From contig CAVXZE010000008.1 in the NCBI GenBank assembly GCA_963766175.1, positions 1-64,000 of the forward strand: a DNA stretch of 64,000 nucleotides. The letters are read 5' to 3'. The translations under genes were made by a program, and so were the position numbers. How positions within the stretch are numbered: position 1 is the first letter of the stretch; each line of letters opens with the position of its first letter. This document shows, one piece after another, positions 18,985-27,885 of the stretch. The notes beneath the pieces are model-generated. The model saw only the letters and a program-made list of their open reading frames with translations, had not been told where the DNA came from and made no database searches. The stretch comes from CAVXZE01 sp963766175. Its GTDB lineage: Bacteria; Myxococcota_A; UBA9160; UBA6930.

Positions 18985-19676
18985 GCCAGGTCTCCCGCCA
19001 GCACCGCGATCACGCTGCTGCCGCCCCTCACCCGATCCCCGACCGCGACGCGTGCCTCGCTCCCGATCGGCAACACCACGTCGGTGCGGGAGCCGAAGCG
19101 GATCAGGCCGTAGCGGACCCCGCGCACCAGCCACTCGCCGACGGCGGGTTGACAGACGATGCGGCGAGCGATCAGCCCCGTGATCTGCACGACGTCGACC
19201 TTTGCTCCTCCCGCCGTCTCGAGCGTCATGGCGCAGCGCACGTTGGAGCGCTCCGCGGCCTTGTTGAAGGCGGCCAGGTACTTCTCACCGCCGCGCTCCT
19301 TGGCCAGCACCCGACCGGCGAGGGGCGCCCGGTTCACGTGGACATTGAAGACCGAGAGGAAGATCCCGATCCGTAACGCCTTGTCGCCCGTCTCGGTCTC
19401 GATCTCGCCCGCGGCGATCACACGGCCGTCGGCCGGCGCCACCACCGTGCGGTCGTCACCGGGGATCTCCCGGGCCGGATTGCGGAAGAAGAAGGCGATG
19501 AAGAGCCCCAGGATCAGGGCGAGGGCCGCGCCAATCCACCACTGCAGTGCGAGGCAGACTCCGGCCATGGCGACGAGGGGCAGGGACGTGGCGTAGACGT
19601 CGGGAGCGAACGTCCGGGTGAGCCGCTCCTCGAAGACCGGCGCCTGCAGGGGTGTCTCGGACCTGTCCATCACCAA
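18981..19676 (-). CDS. psd: phosphatidylserine decarboxylase proenzyme (short type)
   Basis: A 231-residue proenzyme that self-cleaves to give a pyruvoyl enzyme turning phosphatidylserine into phosphatidylethanolamine. The cleavage site is in the C-terminal GLIRFGSRTDVVLP (between Gly and Ser). Earlier marks are VVAPADGRVIAAGEIE, FLSVFNVHVNRAPLAG and ITGLIARRIVC. A pair of hydrophobic helices near residues 30-65 anchors it. The length is that of the short Psd family. It precedes pssA with overlap. Confidence 0.95.
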   Translation of the reverse strand: MVMDRSETPLQAPVFEERLTRTFAPDVYATSLPLVAMAGVCLALQWWIGAALALILGLFIAFFFRNPAREIPGDDRTVVAPADGRVIAAGEIETETGDKALRIGIFLSVFNVHVNRAPLAGRVLAKERGGEKYLAAFNKAAERSNVRCAMTLETAGGAKVDVVQITGLIARRIVCQPAVGEWLVRGVRYGLIRFGSRTDVVLPIGSEARVAVGDRVRGGSSVIAVLAGDLA

Positions 19677-19733
19677 TTCCCTCGTAAGGTCGCGAAGTTA
19701 CGAAAGCGCTGGGGGCGTGGCAAGACACCCGCC

Positions 19734-20459
19734 TCAGCGCGCCGGCCCCTCGAAGCGCTCCCCCGTGCGACGCACCTCGGCCTCGGCTCGCCGCAGGTAG
19801 CGGGGCACCAGATCCTCGGACCGCTGGCCCTCACCCCGCGCCAGCAGACGGGCTCCGAGAAGACCGGTGTGGAAGGCGCGCGTCCCTCCGAGAGCCGCAG
19901 GCAGCAGCACCATGCCCCCACCGGCGCGCTCCACTGCGGCAGCGGCCACGCCCTCGGCGCCCTCCCCCACCACTACCGTGCAGGAGTGCGGAAGAGCCGC
20001 CACCAGCTCCTCGGCGGTGAAGACGGCGTCCGGGACCAGCGGGGTCCCGATGTCACCGGGCTCCGCCAGACAGGTGGCATAGACCTCGTCCCGCCGGGCA
20101 TCCAGCAGCGCTGCCACGGGACCGGACGCGCCGGCGGCGGCCACGGTCAGGGCGGCGAGTGTGGGCACCGCTACCGCCGGCCGATCGGAGCCGAAGGCGA
20201 GCCCCTTCAGGGTGGCGAGACCGATCCGCAGACCGGTGAAGGAGCCGGGTCCGATGGAGACGGCGAAGGCTTCGACCTCGTCGAGGGAGAGGCCCGCGAT
20301 TTGCAGCAGCTGGTCGACTGCGGGAAGCAGACGCTCGGAGTGAACCCGCTCGTCGAGGGTGCTGATCTCGGCGAGCAGCGTCTCTCCCTCGAGGAGGGCG
20401 ACGCTCATCACGCGCGTCGCCGACTCGATGGAGAGGAGAAGCGGATCCTTAGCCCGCAT
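19734..20459 (-). CDS. tsaB: TsaB, tRNA threonylcarbamoyladenosine biosynthesis subunit
   Basis: A 241-residue ASKHA-fold protein. The N-terminus LLLSIESATRVMSVALLEGE and SERLLPAVDQLLQIAGLSLD, and the diagnostic SIGPGSFTGLRIGLATLKGL, identify TsaB, the partner that dimerises with TsaD for the t6A37 modification. The C-terminal third (PDAVFTAEELVAALPHSCTV, LGARLLARGEG) is variable, as usual. It lies 54 bp downstream of rseP and 57 bp upstream of psd in the same direction. Confidence 0.93.
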   Translation of the reverse strand: MRAKDPLLLSIESATRVMSVALLEGETLLAEISTLDERVHSERLLPAVDQLLQIAGLSLDEVEAFAVSIGPGSFTGLRIGLATLKGLAFGSDRPAVAVPTLAALTVAAAGASGPVAALLDARRDEVYATCLAEPGDIGTPLVPDAVFTAEELVAALPHSCTVVVGEGAEGVAAAAVERAGGGMVLLPAALGGTRAFHTGLLGARLLARGEGQRSEDLVPRYLRRAEAEVRRTGERFEGPAR

Positions 20460-20513
20460 TTTCCACCCGCTCGCGACTGCGGCCGCCGGTCACACCGCCC
20501 GCGCCGCCGTCGC

Positions 20514-22184
20514 CTAGAGTCCCTTCACCCACTCGAGGAAGCTCGACCAGTGGCGCGAGACGTCGTTCCAGAAGGCGAAGCCCATCAAGGCGACCAGGAC
20601 CACCAGACCCAGCTGCTGGACGATCTCCCGCGTGCGCAGGGAGAGGGGAGAGCGCTTCACACCCTCCACCGTGAACATCAGCGCCTGACCTCCGTCGAGA
20701 ATCGGGATCGGCAACAGGTTCAGAATTCCCAGATTGATGCTGATCAGGACCAGCAGGTTCAGAAAGCGATCCCATCCCGCCTGCAGGGCCATGTGGGACT
20801 GCTTGGCGATCTCGATGGGACCCCCGATGTTGCTCCGCGAGATCTCGCCGAAGATGATCTTCTGGAGCCCGCGCATGAAGAGCCGGGTCAGCTCGACGGT
20901 CATGACCGCTGCACGCGGGAAGGCAACGAAGGGATTGATCACCTGGTCCGTCGCAACGGCTCCGGTGAGAGTGGCATCCTCGCCGCGGATCCCGATCAGG
21001 TAGAGTTCCTCGCCCATTCCGGCGCTGTCCAGCTCGGTGAGCTCCGGCCGGACCGAAACGAGCTGGGTCTCGCCATCCCGCGCGACCAGGATCTCGAGCA
21101 CCCGGCCCTTGCTGGCGAGGACCGTCTCCTGGAAGGTCAAGAAGCTGCCGAGCGGCGTGCCGTCCACGGCCACGATCAGGTCGCCGGGCTGGATTCCCGC
21201 CCTCTCGGCGGGCTTGCCCTCCGAAACCACAGCCACCAGCACGACGGCCGGAATCACGCCGAGCTCTGCGACGCTGCCTAGCGCAGGCACCGAGCGCTGG
21301 ATCTCGCTCTCGGCCTCGTCGGCCCCACGGATCAGGGTGAGATCCACGGAGCCCTGGCCCTGGGCATAGGCTGCGGCGAAGGACGCCCAGTCTTCAATGG
21401 GGATCTCGCCCACACGGGTGACGCGATCCCCCGAGCGGACGCCGGCCCGCGCAGCGGGTGTTTCGCTCGAGACAATGCCAATCACCGCCATCTGGCGGTC
21501 GTGCTTTAGGCCCAGCCAGCCGACGTCGCTGTTCAGTCTGAAGATGTCGAGACCGGCGCGCTCTTCGACCTCGAGATCGAGATCGAAGCCCCGCCCTTCC
21601 CGCTCCACATCGAGGCTCAGCCGCTGCCCAGGCTGGGCGCGGACCCGCTTCTCCAGCTCGTCCCACCACTTGATCGGCTCGCCCTGGACCGAGAGCACCC
21701 GGTCCCCGGGGAGCATCCCCGCCTCCGCTGCCGGCGAGCCGGGCTCCACGTTGCCCACCACCGCTTCCCTGCGATCGATGCCCACCGCCAGGGTGGCCGC
21801 GAAGACGAACACCGGCAGGGCCAGGTTCATGGCGGGACCGGCAAGAACGACCAGGAGCTTCTGCCAAGTCGGCTTGGCACCGAGGGCGTGGCCGGGGTCG
21901 GCTCGAGCCTCCGGCGAATCGGCCTCGTCCGGATTCTCCCCGAGCATCTTCACGAAGCCGCCCAGGGGAAGCCACGCGATCACGTAGTCGGTGCCACCGC
22001 GGGTCCAGCTCATCCGGAAGCGCCCGAAGCCAATCGGTGGTCCGAAACCGATGGAGAACTTGAGCACCCGGACGCCACACAGCTTCGCCGCCAGGAAGTG
22101 TCCGAACTCGTGCACGGTGATGAGCACGCCCAGCATCAAGACCAGCGCGAAGACGAACTCGGCTCCGGTGGTCAACTGGCTCAT
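20514..22184 (-). CDS. rseP: site-2 protease RseP with three apparent PDZ repeats
   Basis: A 556-residue intramembrane zinc protease, about 100 residues longer than E. coli RseP. The active site is ITVHEFGHFLAAKLCGV in the first membrane segment and PIPILDGGQALM near the C-terminus. Between them, three PDZ-like modules can be read, each with the same core: VEPGSPAAEAGMLPGDRVLS (about residue 145), SSETPAARAGVRSGDRVTRV (about 240) and VSEGKPAERAGIQPGDLIVA (about 325). RseP family members cleave anti-sigma factors and leftover signal peptides. Translation is coupled to dxr by a 4-bp overlap. Confidence 0.94.
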   Translation of the reverse strand: MSQLTTGAEFVFALVLMLGVLITVHEFGHFLAAKLCGVRVLKFSIGFGPPIGFGRFRMSWTRGGTDYVIAWLPLGGFVKMLGENPDEADSPEARADPGHALGAKPTWQKLLVVLAGPAMNLALPVFVFAATLAVGIDRREAVVGNVEPGSPAAEAGMLPGDRVLSVQGEPIKWWDELEKRVRAQPGQRLSLDVEREGRGFDLDLEVEERAGLDIFRLNSDVGWLGLKHDRQMAVIGIVSSETPAARAGVRSGDRVTRVGEIPIEDWASFAAAYAQGQGSVDLTLIRGADEAESEIQRSVPALGSVAELGVIPAVVLVAVVSEGKPAERAGIQPGDLIVAVDGTPLGSFLTFQETVLASKGRVLEILVARDGETQLVSVRPELTELDSAGMGEELYLIGIRGEDATLTGAVATDQVINPFVAFPRAAVMTVELTRLFMRGLQKIIFGEISRSNIGGPIEIAKQSHMALQAGWDRFLNLLVLISINLGILNLLPIPILDGGQALMFTVEGVKRSPLSLRTREIVQQLGLVVLVALMGFAFWNDVSRHWSSFLEWVKGL

Positions 22185-23371
22185 CTGCGCGCTCCTGCCT
22201 CAGCCCCCAAAGGAACCCCGAGCTGTTCCCGCGCCATCTGCCTCGCCCACGCGTCCGCTTCCATCACGTCCTCAAGATCGCGAACCACCTCTCCGCGGTG
22301 CCGGCCCAGATGGGCGTCGAGCACCGCTTCGTTGGTGGACGCGATGTCGGTAAAACCAATCATACCGCGCAAAAAGGCGTCCACCGTGACCTCGTTCACC
22401 GCGTTCAGCACCGCGGGGGCCAACTCGCTTCCCCGCAGGGCTGCATGGCTCAGCCGGAGGGCGGGAAAACGCTCGAGATCCGGCGCCTCGAAGTCGAGTG
22501 AGCCGACGGCGGCCAGATCGAGTCGCCGCCCTTCGAGTGGAAGCCGCTCGGGGTAGGTGAGAGCCAGGGCGATGGGAATGCGCATGTCCGGGGGGCCCAG
22601 CTGGGCGAGGACCGATCCGTCGACGAACTCGACCAGGGAGTGGACGATCGACTGGGGATGCACCACAACCTCGATCCGCTCGGGCTGCACGTTGAAGAGC
22701 CAGCGGGCCTCGATCACCTCCAGCACCTTGTTCATGAGCGTCGCGGAGTCGATGGTGATCTTGGGACCCATGTTCCAGTTCGGATGAGCGAGGGCCTCCG
22801 CCACCGTCGCCCGCGCCAGGCGCTCGGCGGCCCAGGTGCGCAGGGGCCCGCCGGATGCGGTCAGGACCAGCCGCTCGACGTCCTCGGGCCGCTGGCCCTC
22901 CAGAGCCTGGAAGATCGCGCTGTGCTCGCTGTCGACCGGGAGCAACCGAACGCCCTGGGCCCGGATCTCCCGCAGCACCAGTGCGCCCGCCATGACCATC
23001 ACCTCCTTGTTGGCGAGGGCGATATCGCGGCCAGCGCGGATGGCAGCGAGGGTCGGACGCAGCCCCACCGCTCCCACCAGCCCCGCCACCACCAGCTCCG
23101 CCGGCTGGGTCGCGACGGCCTCGAGCCCTTCTTCTCCCACACCGATCTGGAGGTTCGAAGGGCCGATCCGATTTCGCAGCTCTTCCGCACCCGCCTCGTC
23201 GGCCACGGAGACGCGGGCGGGCCGGAAGCGGCGCACCTGCTCCGCGAGCTTCGAGATGTTGTGCCCGGCGGCGAGGGCCACGACCTCGAGGCGCTCGGGG
23301 AAGGCCTCCACCACGGCGAGGGTCTGCACGCCGATGCTCCCGGTGCTCCCCAGCAGGCTGATGCGCTTCAC
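22181..23371 (-). CDS. dxr: 1-deoxy-D-xylulose 5-phosphate reductoisomerase
   Basis: A 396-residue enzyme of the MEP isoprenoid pathway. NADPH site SLLGSTGSIGVQTLAVV, ALANKEVMVMAGALV, the metal/substrate loop LLPVDSEHSAIFQAL, LTASGGP and the catalytic-loop region HPNWNMGPKITIDSATLMNK are all present. It overlaps uppS upstream and rseP downstream by 4 bp each. In many bacteria cdsA lies between uppS and dxr; here the genes overlap directly. Confidence 0.97.
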   Translation of the reverse strand: MKRISLLGSTGSIGVQTLAVVEAFPERLEVVALAAGHNISKLAEQVRRFRPARVSVADEAGAEELRNRIGPSNLQIGVGEEGLEAVATQPAELVVAGLVGAVGLRPTLAAIRAGRDIALANKEVMVMAGALVLREIRAQGVRLLPVDSEHSAIFQALEGQRPEDVERLVLTASGGPLRTWAAERLARATVAEALAHPNWNMGPKITIDSATLMNKVLEVIEARWLFNVQPERIEVVVHPQSIVHSLVEFVDGSVLAQLGPPDMRIPIALALTYPERLPLEGRRLDLAAVGSLDFEAPDLERFPALRLSHAALRGSELAPAVLNAVNEVTVDAFLRGMIGFTDIASTNEAVLDAHLGRHRGEVVRDLEDVMEADAWARQMAREQLGVPLGAEAGARR

Positions 23372-24126
23372 GAGGCGCTTCCGCCCTCTCCCCGCACCTG
23401 GGCGCTGATCCGACCGTAGCGTCGCTCACGAGACTGGTAATCGAGGATCGCCGCTTCGAGATCGTCCCGGTCGAAGTCCGGCCACATCAGGTCGGTCACA
23501 TGGATCTCCGCGTAGGCGAGCTGCCAGAGCAGAAAGTTCGAGACGCGCCGCTCGTTTCCAGTTCGAATCAGAAGATCGACGTCCGGCATCTCCGGATTGT
23601 CGAGGTACCGGGCGAATCCCATCTCGTCGAGGGAATCCGGATCCACCTTGCCGAGATCGTGATCTTTGAGCAGCCGGCGCACCGCCCCGACGATCTCCCC
23701 GCGGCCCCCGTAGGAAAGGGCGAAGGTCAGGCGCATCGAGCGATTGCCGCTGGTGGCCTCGATGGCCTGGTCCAGGGTGGAGAGAACGTGGGAGGGCAGG
23801 CGATCGCGGTTGCCGATCATCTGGATGCGAATGCCGTTCTCGATGGCATCCGGAAGCTCGCTCTCGAAGAACTCCTCGGGGAGCGTCATCAGCTCGTCGA
23901 CCTCGAGCTTGGGACGGTTCCAGTTCTCCGAGGAGAAGGCGAACAGCGTCAGCCAGGAGACACCCAGGTCCCGGGCCGCGCGAACGACCCTGCGGACGGC
24001 ATCCACCCCCGCGTGGTGCCCGTCCGTTCTCGCGAGTCCCCGCTCCTCGGCCCAGCGCCCGTTACCGTCCATGATGACGGCGATGTGGCGCGGAATCGCC
24101 TCCGGACGGATGCTGCCCTCCCCCAT
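23368..24126 (-). CDS. uppS: undecaprenyl diphosphate synthase (cis-prenyltransferase)
   Basis: A 252-residue soluble enzyme adding isopentenyl units in cis to make the C55 lipid carrier for peptidoglycan and O-antigen. Marks are HIAVIMDGNGRWAEERGL with the catalytic Asp, GHHAGVDAVRRVVRAA, LFAFSSENWNRP, ALSYGGRGEIV and DLLIRTGNERRVSNFLLWQ. The last 15 residues (ERRYGRISAQVRGEGGSAS) extend over the start of dxr. It is 3 bp downstream of frr. Confidence 0.96.
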   Translation of the reverse strand: MGEGSIRPEAIPRHIAVIMDGNGRWAEERGLARTDGHHAGVDAVRRVVRAARDLGVSWLTLFAFSSENWNRPKLEVDELMTLPEEFFESELPDAIENGIRIQMIGNRDRLPSHVLSTLDQAIEATSGNRSMRLTFALSYGGRGEIVGAVRRLLKDHDLGKVDPDSLDEMGFARYLDNPEMPDVDLLIRTGNERRVSNFLLWQLAYAEIHVTDLMWPDFDRDDLEAAILDYQSRERRYGRISAQVRGEGGSAS

Positions 24127-24129
24127 GGG

Positions 24130-24699
24130 TCAGACCTGTAGGATCTCCTCTTCCTTCTGCCCCGTCATCTCGTCGAGCTTCTTGATCTTGCTGTCGGTGA
24201 GGTCCTGGATCGCCTTCTCGGCTCGGCGGCGCTCGTCCTCGGGTACCGATCCGTCCGACTCGAGATCCTTGAGCAGCGAGACCGCGCCCCGGCGCGCCTC
24301 GCGCACGCCGACCTTGTGATGCTCGGCGGATTTCTTGATCTGCTTGACCAGCTGCTGGCGCCGCTCCTCGGTCAGCGCCGGGATGGGGATCCGCACCAGC
24401 TTGCCGTCGTTGTTCGGAGTCAGGCCCAGATCCGCCTTCAGGATCGCCCGCTCGATCTCGCCGAGCGCCCCCTTGTCGTATGGGGAGATCACGATCAGTC
24501 GCGGATCGGGAGCACTCAGGTTGGCGAGCTGGTTGAGGGGGGTCGGGGTGCCGTAGTAGTCGACCTGGACTCCGTCGAGGATGGCGGGATTCGCCCGGCC
24601 GGTGCGAACCTTCTGGAGATCGATGCGGAAGCTCCGGATGGACTTCTCCATGGCCTCCTTGGCCTCGTCGAGAACCAGCGCGACGTCTTCCTCCGACAT
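24130..24699 (-). CDS. frr: ribosome recycling factor
   Basis: A 189-residue protein, which with EF-G splits post-termination ribosomes. It has the long helix AKEAMEKSIRSFRIDLQKVR then TGRANPAILDGVQVDYYGTP, NQLANLSAPDPRLIVISPYD and the C-terminal LTDSKIKKLDEMTGQKEEEI. ATG 24699 has AAGGGAG just upstream. It follows pyrH by 10 bp. Confidence 0.97.
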   Translation of the reverse strand: MSEEDVALVLDEAKEAMEKSIRSFRIDLQKVRTGRANPAILDGVQVDYYGTPTPLNQLANLSAPDPRLIVISPYDKGALGEIERAILKADLGLTPNNDGKLVRIPIPALTEERRQQLVKQIKKSAEHHKVGVREARRGAVSLLKDLESDGSVPEDERRRAEKAIQDLTDSKIKKLDEMTGQKEEEILQV

Positions 24700-24709
24700 G
24701 GATCTCCCT

Positions 24710-25423
24710 TTAGCCGCTCACCGTGGTTCCAATCGCCTCACCGGCGACCACCTTGCGAATGTTCCCAGGCGCAGTCATGTCGAACACGATGATCGGGAGA
24801 TCGTTCTCCCGGCATACCGCGATCGCCGCCTGGTCCATGAACTGCAGATTCTCGCGAACCGCCTCGTCGTGGGTGAGCCGCTTGTACCGAACCGCGTCGG
24901 CGTTGTTCTCGGGATCGGCGTTGTAGACCCCGTCCACCTTCGTCGCCTTCAGGACCGCGTCGGCGTGAACCTCCGCTGCGCGAAGGGCAGCGGCCGTGTC
25001 TGTGGTAAAGTAGGGGTTCCCGGTCCCTCCGGCGAAGATCACCGTCCGACCCTTCTCGAGGTGACGGATTGCCCTTCGCCGGATGTACGGCTCCGCGAGC
25101 TCGCGGATCTCGATCGCCGTCAGCACCCGGGTGCTCAGTCCAACCCGTTCCAGCGCGTCCTGAAGCGCCATTCCGTTCATCACACTGGCCAGCATCCCCA
25201 TGTAGTCGGCGGCGGCGCGGTCCATCCCTTCGTTCGCTGCGGCGATTCCCCGAATGATGTTGCCGCCGCCGATCACGATGCCGATCTCCGCCCCGAGCGT
25301 GTGCACCTCGCGCATCTCCTCGGCGAGGGCCCGGATCACACTGGGACTGATGCCGAAGCCGCCCTCCCCGGCGAGAACCTCGCCGGAGAGCTTGAGGATC
25401 ACGCGCCGGTACGGGGATTTCAT
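24710..25423 (-). CDS. pyrH: UMP kinase
   Basis: A 237-residue amino-acid-kinase-fold enzyme phosphorylating UMP. RVILKLSGEVLAGEGGFGIS, IGIVIGGGNIIRGI, DYMGMLASVMNGMALQDALE, FAGGTGNPYFTTDTAAALRA and KVDGVYNADP are full family motifs. It overlaps tsf by 4 bp. Together with the pyrG locus it channels UTP/CTP supply near the translation genes. Confidence 0.97.
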   Translation of the reverse strand: MKSPYRRVILKLSGEVLAGEGGFGISPSVIRALAEEMREVHTLGAEIGIVIGGGNIIRGIAAANEGMDRAAADYMGMLASVMNGMALQDALERVGLSTRVLTAIEIRELAEPYIRRRAIRHLEKGRTVIFAGGTGNPYFTTDTAAALRAAEVHADAVLKATKVDGVYNADPENNADAVRYKRLTHDEAVRENLQFMDQAAIAVCRENDLPIIVFDMTAPGNIRKVVAGEAIGTTVSG

Positions 25424-26304
25424 TCGCTCACGCTCTCACCCAGCTTGAAACGCACGAAGGAGCTGATCGCAACCGGGCTCGCGAGCTGGCCACCGACCTC
25501 CTCCAGCAACTGCTTCAGGCTCTTGTCGGGATCCTTGACGAAGCTCTGCTCGAGCAGACACACCTCTCCGTAGTACTTCTTGACGCGCCCCTCGACGATC
25601 TTGTCGATCACCTTGGCGGGCTTTCCCTCCTGCTCCGCCTGGCGGCGGAAGAGATTCTTCTCCCTCTCGATCAGTTCCTGGGGAACCCCATCCCGGTCCA
25701 CCGCGACCGGACTCGGGTCCGCCGCCGCCACGTGCATGGCGAGATCCTTGGCCAGAACGTCGAGCGCTTCGCCAGAGGCTTCCGTCGCCAGCCCGACCAC
25801 GACGCCGAGCTTGCCTCCCGCGTGGACGTAGCCGCCCACCATTCCGCTGCCCTCCACGGCGATCCGCTCACAACGGTTGAGGAGGATGTTCTCGCCCATT
25901 TTGCCGATGGCGGCGGAAATCTTCTCGCTGACCTTCTCGCCTCCTACGGTGGCATCGAGAAGAACTTCGCGGCCGTCGATTCCGGCGTCTTCGACCAGGC
26001 TCTTCGCCAGGGAGGCGGCCAGCGCCTGGAAGTCCGGAGTCTTGGCCACGAAGTCGGTCTCGCAGCCGAGTTCGACGATGCCGGCGACTCGGTCCCCGAG
26101 TGAGATGGCCACCGTACCCTCGCTGGTCGCGCGACCCGAACGCTTGACCGCCTTGGCCAGGCCGCGCTCCCGCAGCACCTCGATCGCCTTGTCGGCGTCA
26201 CCGTCGGCTTCGCCGAGCGCCTTCTTGCATTCCATCATCCCCGCGCCGGTACGATCCCGAAGCGCCTTGACCGCCTTCGCGGTGATCTCTGCCACCTCAA
26301 ACAC
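25420..26304 (-). CDS. tsf: elongation factor Ts
   Basis: A 294-residue nucleotide exchange factor for EF-Tu. The N-terminal UBA-like part AKAVKALRDRTGAGMMECKKALGE carries the conserved TGAGMM-CK-AL, followed by GCETDFVAK and MHVAAADPSPV. The C-terminus has LLEQSFVKDPDKSL. It is the second gene after rpsB (90 bp), the common rpsB-tsf pair. Confidence 0.97.
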   Translation of the reverse strand: MFEVAEITAKAVKALRDRTGAGMMECKKALGEADGDADKAIEVLRERGLAKAVKRSGRATSEGTVAISLGDRVAGIVELGCETDFVAKTPDFQALAASLAKSLVEDAGIDGREVLLDATVGGEKVSEKISAAIGKMGENILLNRCERIAVEGSGMVGGYVHAGGKLGVVVGLATEASGEALDVLAKDLAMHVAAADPSPVAVDRDGVPQELIEREKNLFRRQAEQEGKPAKVIDKIVEGRVKKYYGEVCLLEQSFVKDPDKSLKQLLEEVGGQLASPVAISSFVRFKLGESVSE

Positions 26305-26394
26305 TCCTTTTCGGGGATGACGGCGTCGCGGCTCGATCGCTTCGCCACCCCTCCCTCTGCCACTCGACTTGGGACCGCCTCCGCGCTCCTCTCC

Positions 26395-27735
26395 TCAATC
26401 CTTGGGCGTCTCGGGCTCCTCGGCCGGCGCAGCGCTCGGCTCCACCACTGCCTCGGGCTCCTCGGCCGGTGAAGCGCTCGGCTCCACCGCTGCCTCGGGC
26501 TCCGCGGCCGGTGCAGCGCTCGGCTCCACCGCTGCCTCGGGCTCCGCGACCGGCGCAGCGCTCGACTCCACCACTGCCTCGGGCTCCGCGGCCGGTGCAG
26601 CGCTCGGCTCCACCGCTGCCTCGGGCTCCGCGACCGGAGCAGCGCTCGACTCCACCACTGCCTCGGGCTCCGCGACCGGCGCAGCGCTCTCTCTCGGCCG
26701 GCTGCGGGGGCTCACGGCCACTACGGCGTCCTGCTCGGCCTTGGCCCCCGGCTTTCCCTCGCCTTCCCCCCGGTCTCGGCGCGGGCGCGACGAATGGGTG
26801 CCCCCGGTGCGGGATCCGGCGCGGCGACCCGGAGTCGTCGCCTTGATGTCCACGACCCGCCGGCCGGTGCCGGGTACAGTCTCGGCGACAGGGGCGGCGG
26901 CCGCCTTCTCGGATACCTCGGCCCGGATGCGCTCGTCGAAGAGCACTGCCCCCTCGACACAGGCATCTGCGACCAGGCCGCAGTAGAGATCGATTGCGCG
27001 GATCGCGTCGTCGTTGGCGGGAATTACGAAGTCGATTCCCTTCGGACTGCAGTTGCTGTCGACGATGGCGATGATGGGAATCCCCAGACGCCCGGCCTCA
27101 TTCACCGCGATGTGTTCCTTGTTGAGATCGATGATGAAGAGCGCGTCGGGAAGCCGCGTCATCTCCTTGATCCCTTCCAGCGACTTCCGGTACTTGGTGA
27201 CGATCCGGTTGACCCGCGCGAGCTCCTTCTTCGAGAGCCCCGCGATCTTCTCCTCGTCTTCGAGCAGCTCGAGCTGCTCCTTGAAGCGCTCGATCGACTT
27301 CTTGACGGTGCGGAAGTTGGTGAGCATCCCGCCGAGCCAGCGATTGCTGACGTAGTACTGCTCCGCCCGCTGGGACTCCCGCTCGATCGGTCCTCGGGCC
27401 TGCCGCTTGGTGGCGACAAAGAGCACCTTGCCGCCCTGCGCGACCGTCTCGCGGATGAACTCGAGCGCCTCCTGGAAGCGCACCAGCGTCTCGTCGAGGT
27501 TGATGATGTGGATGCCGTTGCGGTTTCCGAAGATGAACGGCTTCATCTGCGGATCCCAGCGCCGCGTCTGATGGCCGAAGTGAGCGCCGGTCTCCAGAAG
27601 CGATCGGATCGAGAGGCTCCGCCTCTCCAAGGGTTCCGCGGCGTCGGCGGCAGTGGCATCGGGAGTCGGAGGAGGCACCGACGCAGGGGCGTCGGGAGGG
27701 GTCAGGACGGACGGATCACCCGTCGTTTCGGACAT
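26395..27735 (-). CDS. rpsB: 30S ribosomal protein S2 with N-terminal extension and repeat-rich tail
   Basis: A 446-residue protein, against about 240 for ordinary S2. Residues about 40-280 are standard S2 (SLLETGAHFGHQTRRWDPQM, NRNGIHIINLDETL, RWLGGMLTNFRTV, NKEHIAVNEAGRLGIPIIAI). A Pro/Ala-rich leader of about 40 residues precedes this. After the fold come a basic linker (PGRRAGSRTGGTHSSRPRRD) and a tail of seven near-identical 14-residue acidic units. ATG 27735 with AGGAG is preferred to a start 16 codons earlier. Tails of this kind are known in some lineages, but the role is unknown. Confidence 0.95.
   Translation of the reverse strand: MSETTGDPSVLTPPDAPASVPPPTPDATAADAAEPLERRSLSIRSLLETGAHFGHQTRRWDPQMKPFIFGNRNGIHIINLDETLVRFQEALEFIRETVAQGGKVLFVATKRQARGPIERESQRAEQYYVSNRWLGGMLTNFRTVKKSIERFKEQLELLEDEEKIAGLSKKELARVNRIVTKYRKSLEGIKEMTRLPDALFIIDLNKEHIAVNEAGRLGIPIIAIVDSNCSPKGIDFVIPANDDAIRAIDLYCGLVADACVEGAVLFDERIRAEVSEKAAAAPVAETVPGTGRRVVDIKATTPGRRAGSRTGGTHSSRPRRDRGEGEGKPGAKAEQDAVVAVSPRSRPRESAAPVAEPEAVVESSAAPVAEPEAAVEPSAAPAAEPEAVVESSAAPVAEPEAAVEPSAAPAAEPEAAVEPSASPAEEPEAVVEPSAAPAEEPETPKD
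26398..26685 (-). repeat. 42-bp tandem repeats in the 3' end of rpsB
   Basis: Six full and one partial 42-bp unit encode AAP(V/A)AEPEA(A/V)VE(P/S)S. Units alternate between two variants (VVESS and AVEPS), suggesting that an 84-bp pair was duplicated. The strong conservation at DNA level points to recent expansion or homogenisation, so copy number may vary between strains. Confidence 0.9.
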
Positions 27736-27805
27736 GCATTGCTCCTTCGCGGTTCGACGTCCGCTCCGGCCGTGATTCCCCACCCGGGCGCACCAAGCAC
27801 ACCCG

Positions 27806-27823
27806 GGACCGCAGAGGCGGTCC
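27806..27823 (-). promoter_or_regulatory. small hairpin in the rpsB leader
   Basis: A perfect 7-bp inverted repeat, GGACCGC-AGAG-GCGGTCC, lies about 70 bp upstream of the rpsB start. It could be part of an autoregulatory leader of the rpsB-tsf type or a chance feature of GC-rich DNA. No good promoter hexamers were found beside it. Confidence 0.3.
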
Positions 27824-27885
27824 GGAACGTGTGAATTGACAAAGGGTTAGCAGACCGCCGGGGCTTTCACTAGCGGGGAGCGTCC

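Noticed and set aside
26398..26685. CRISPR-like or minisatellite array
   Set aside because: The 42-bp units have no spacers and are translated in frame as the S2 tail.
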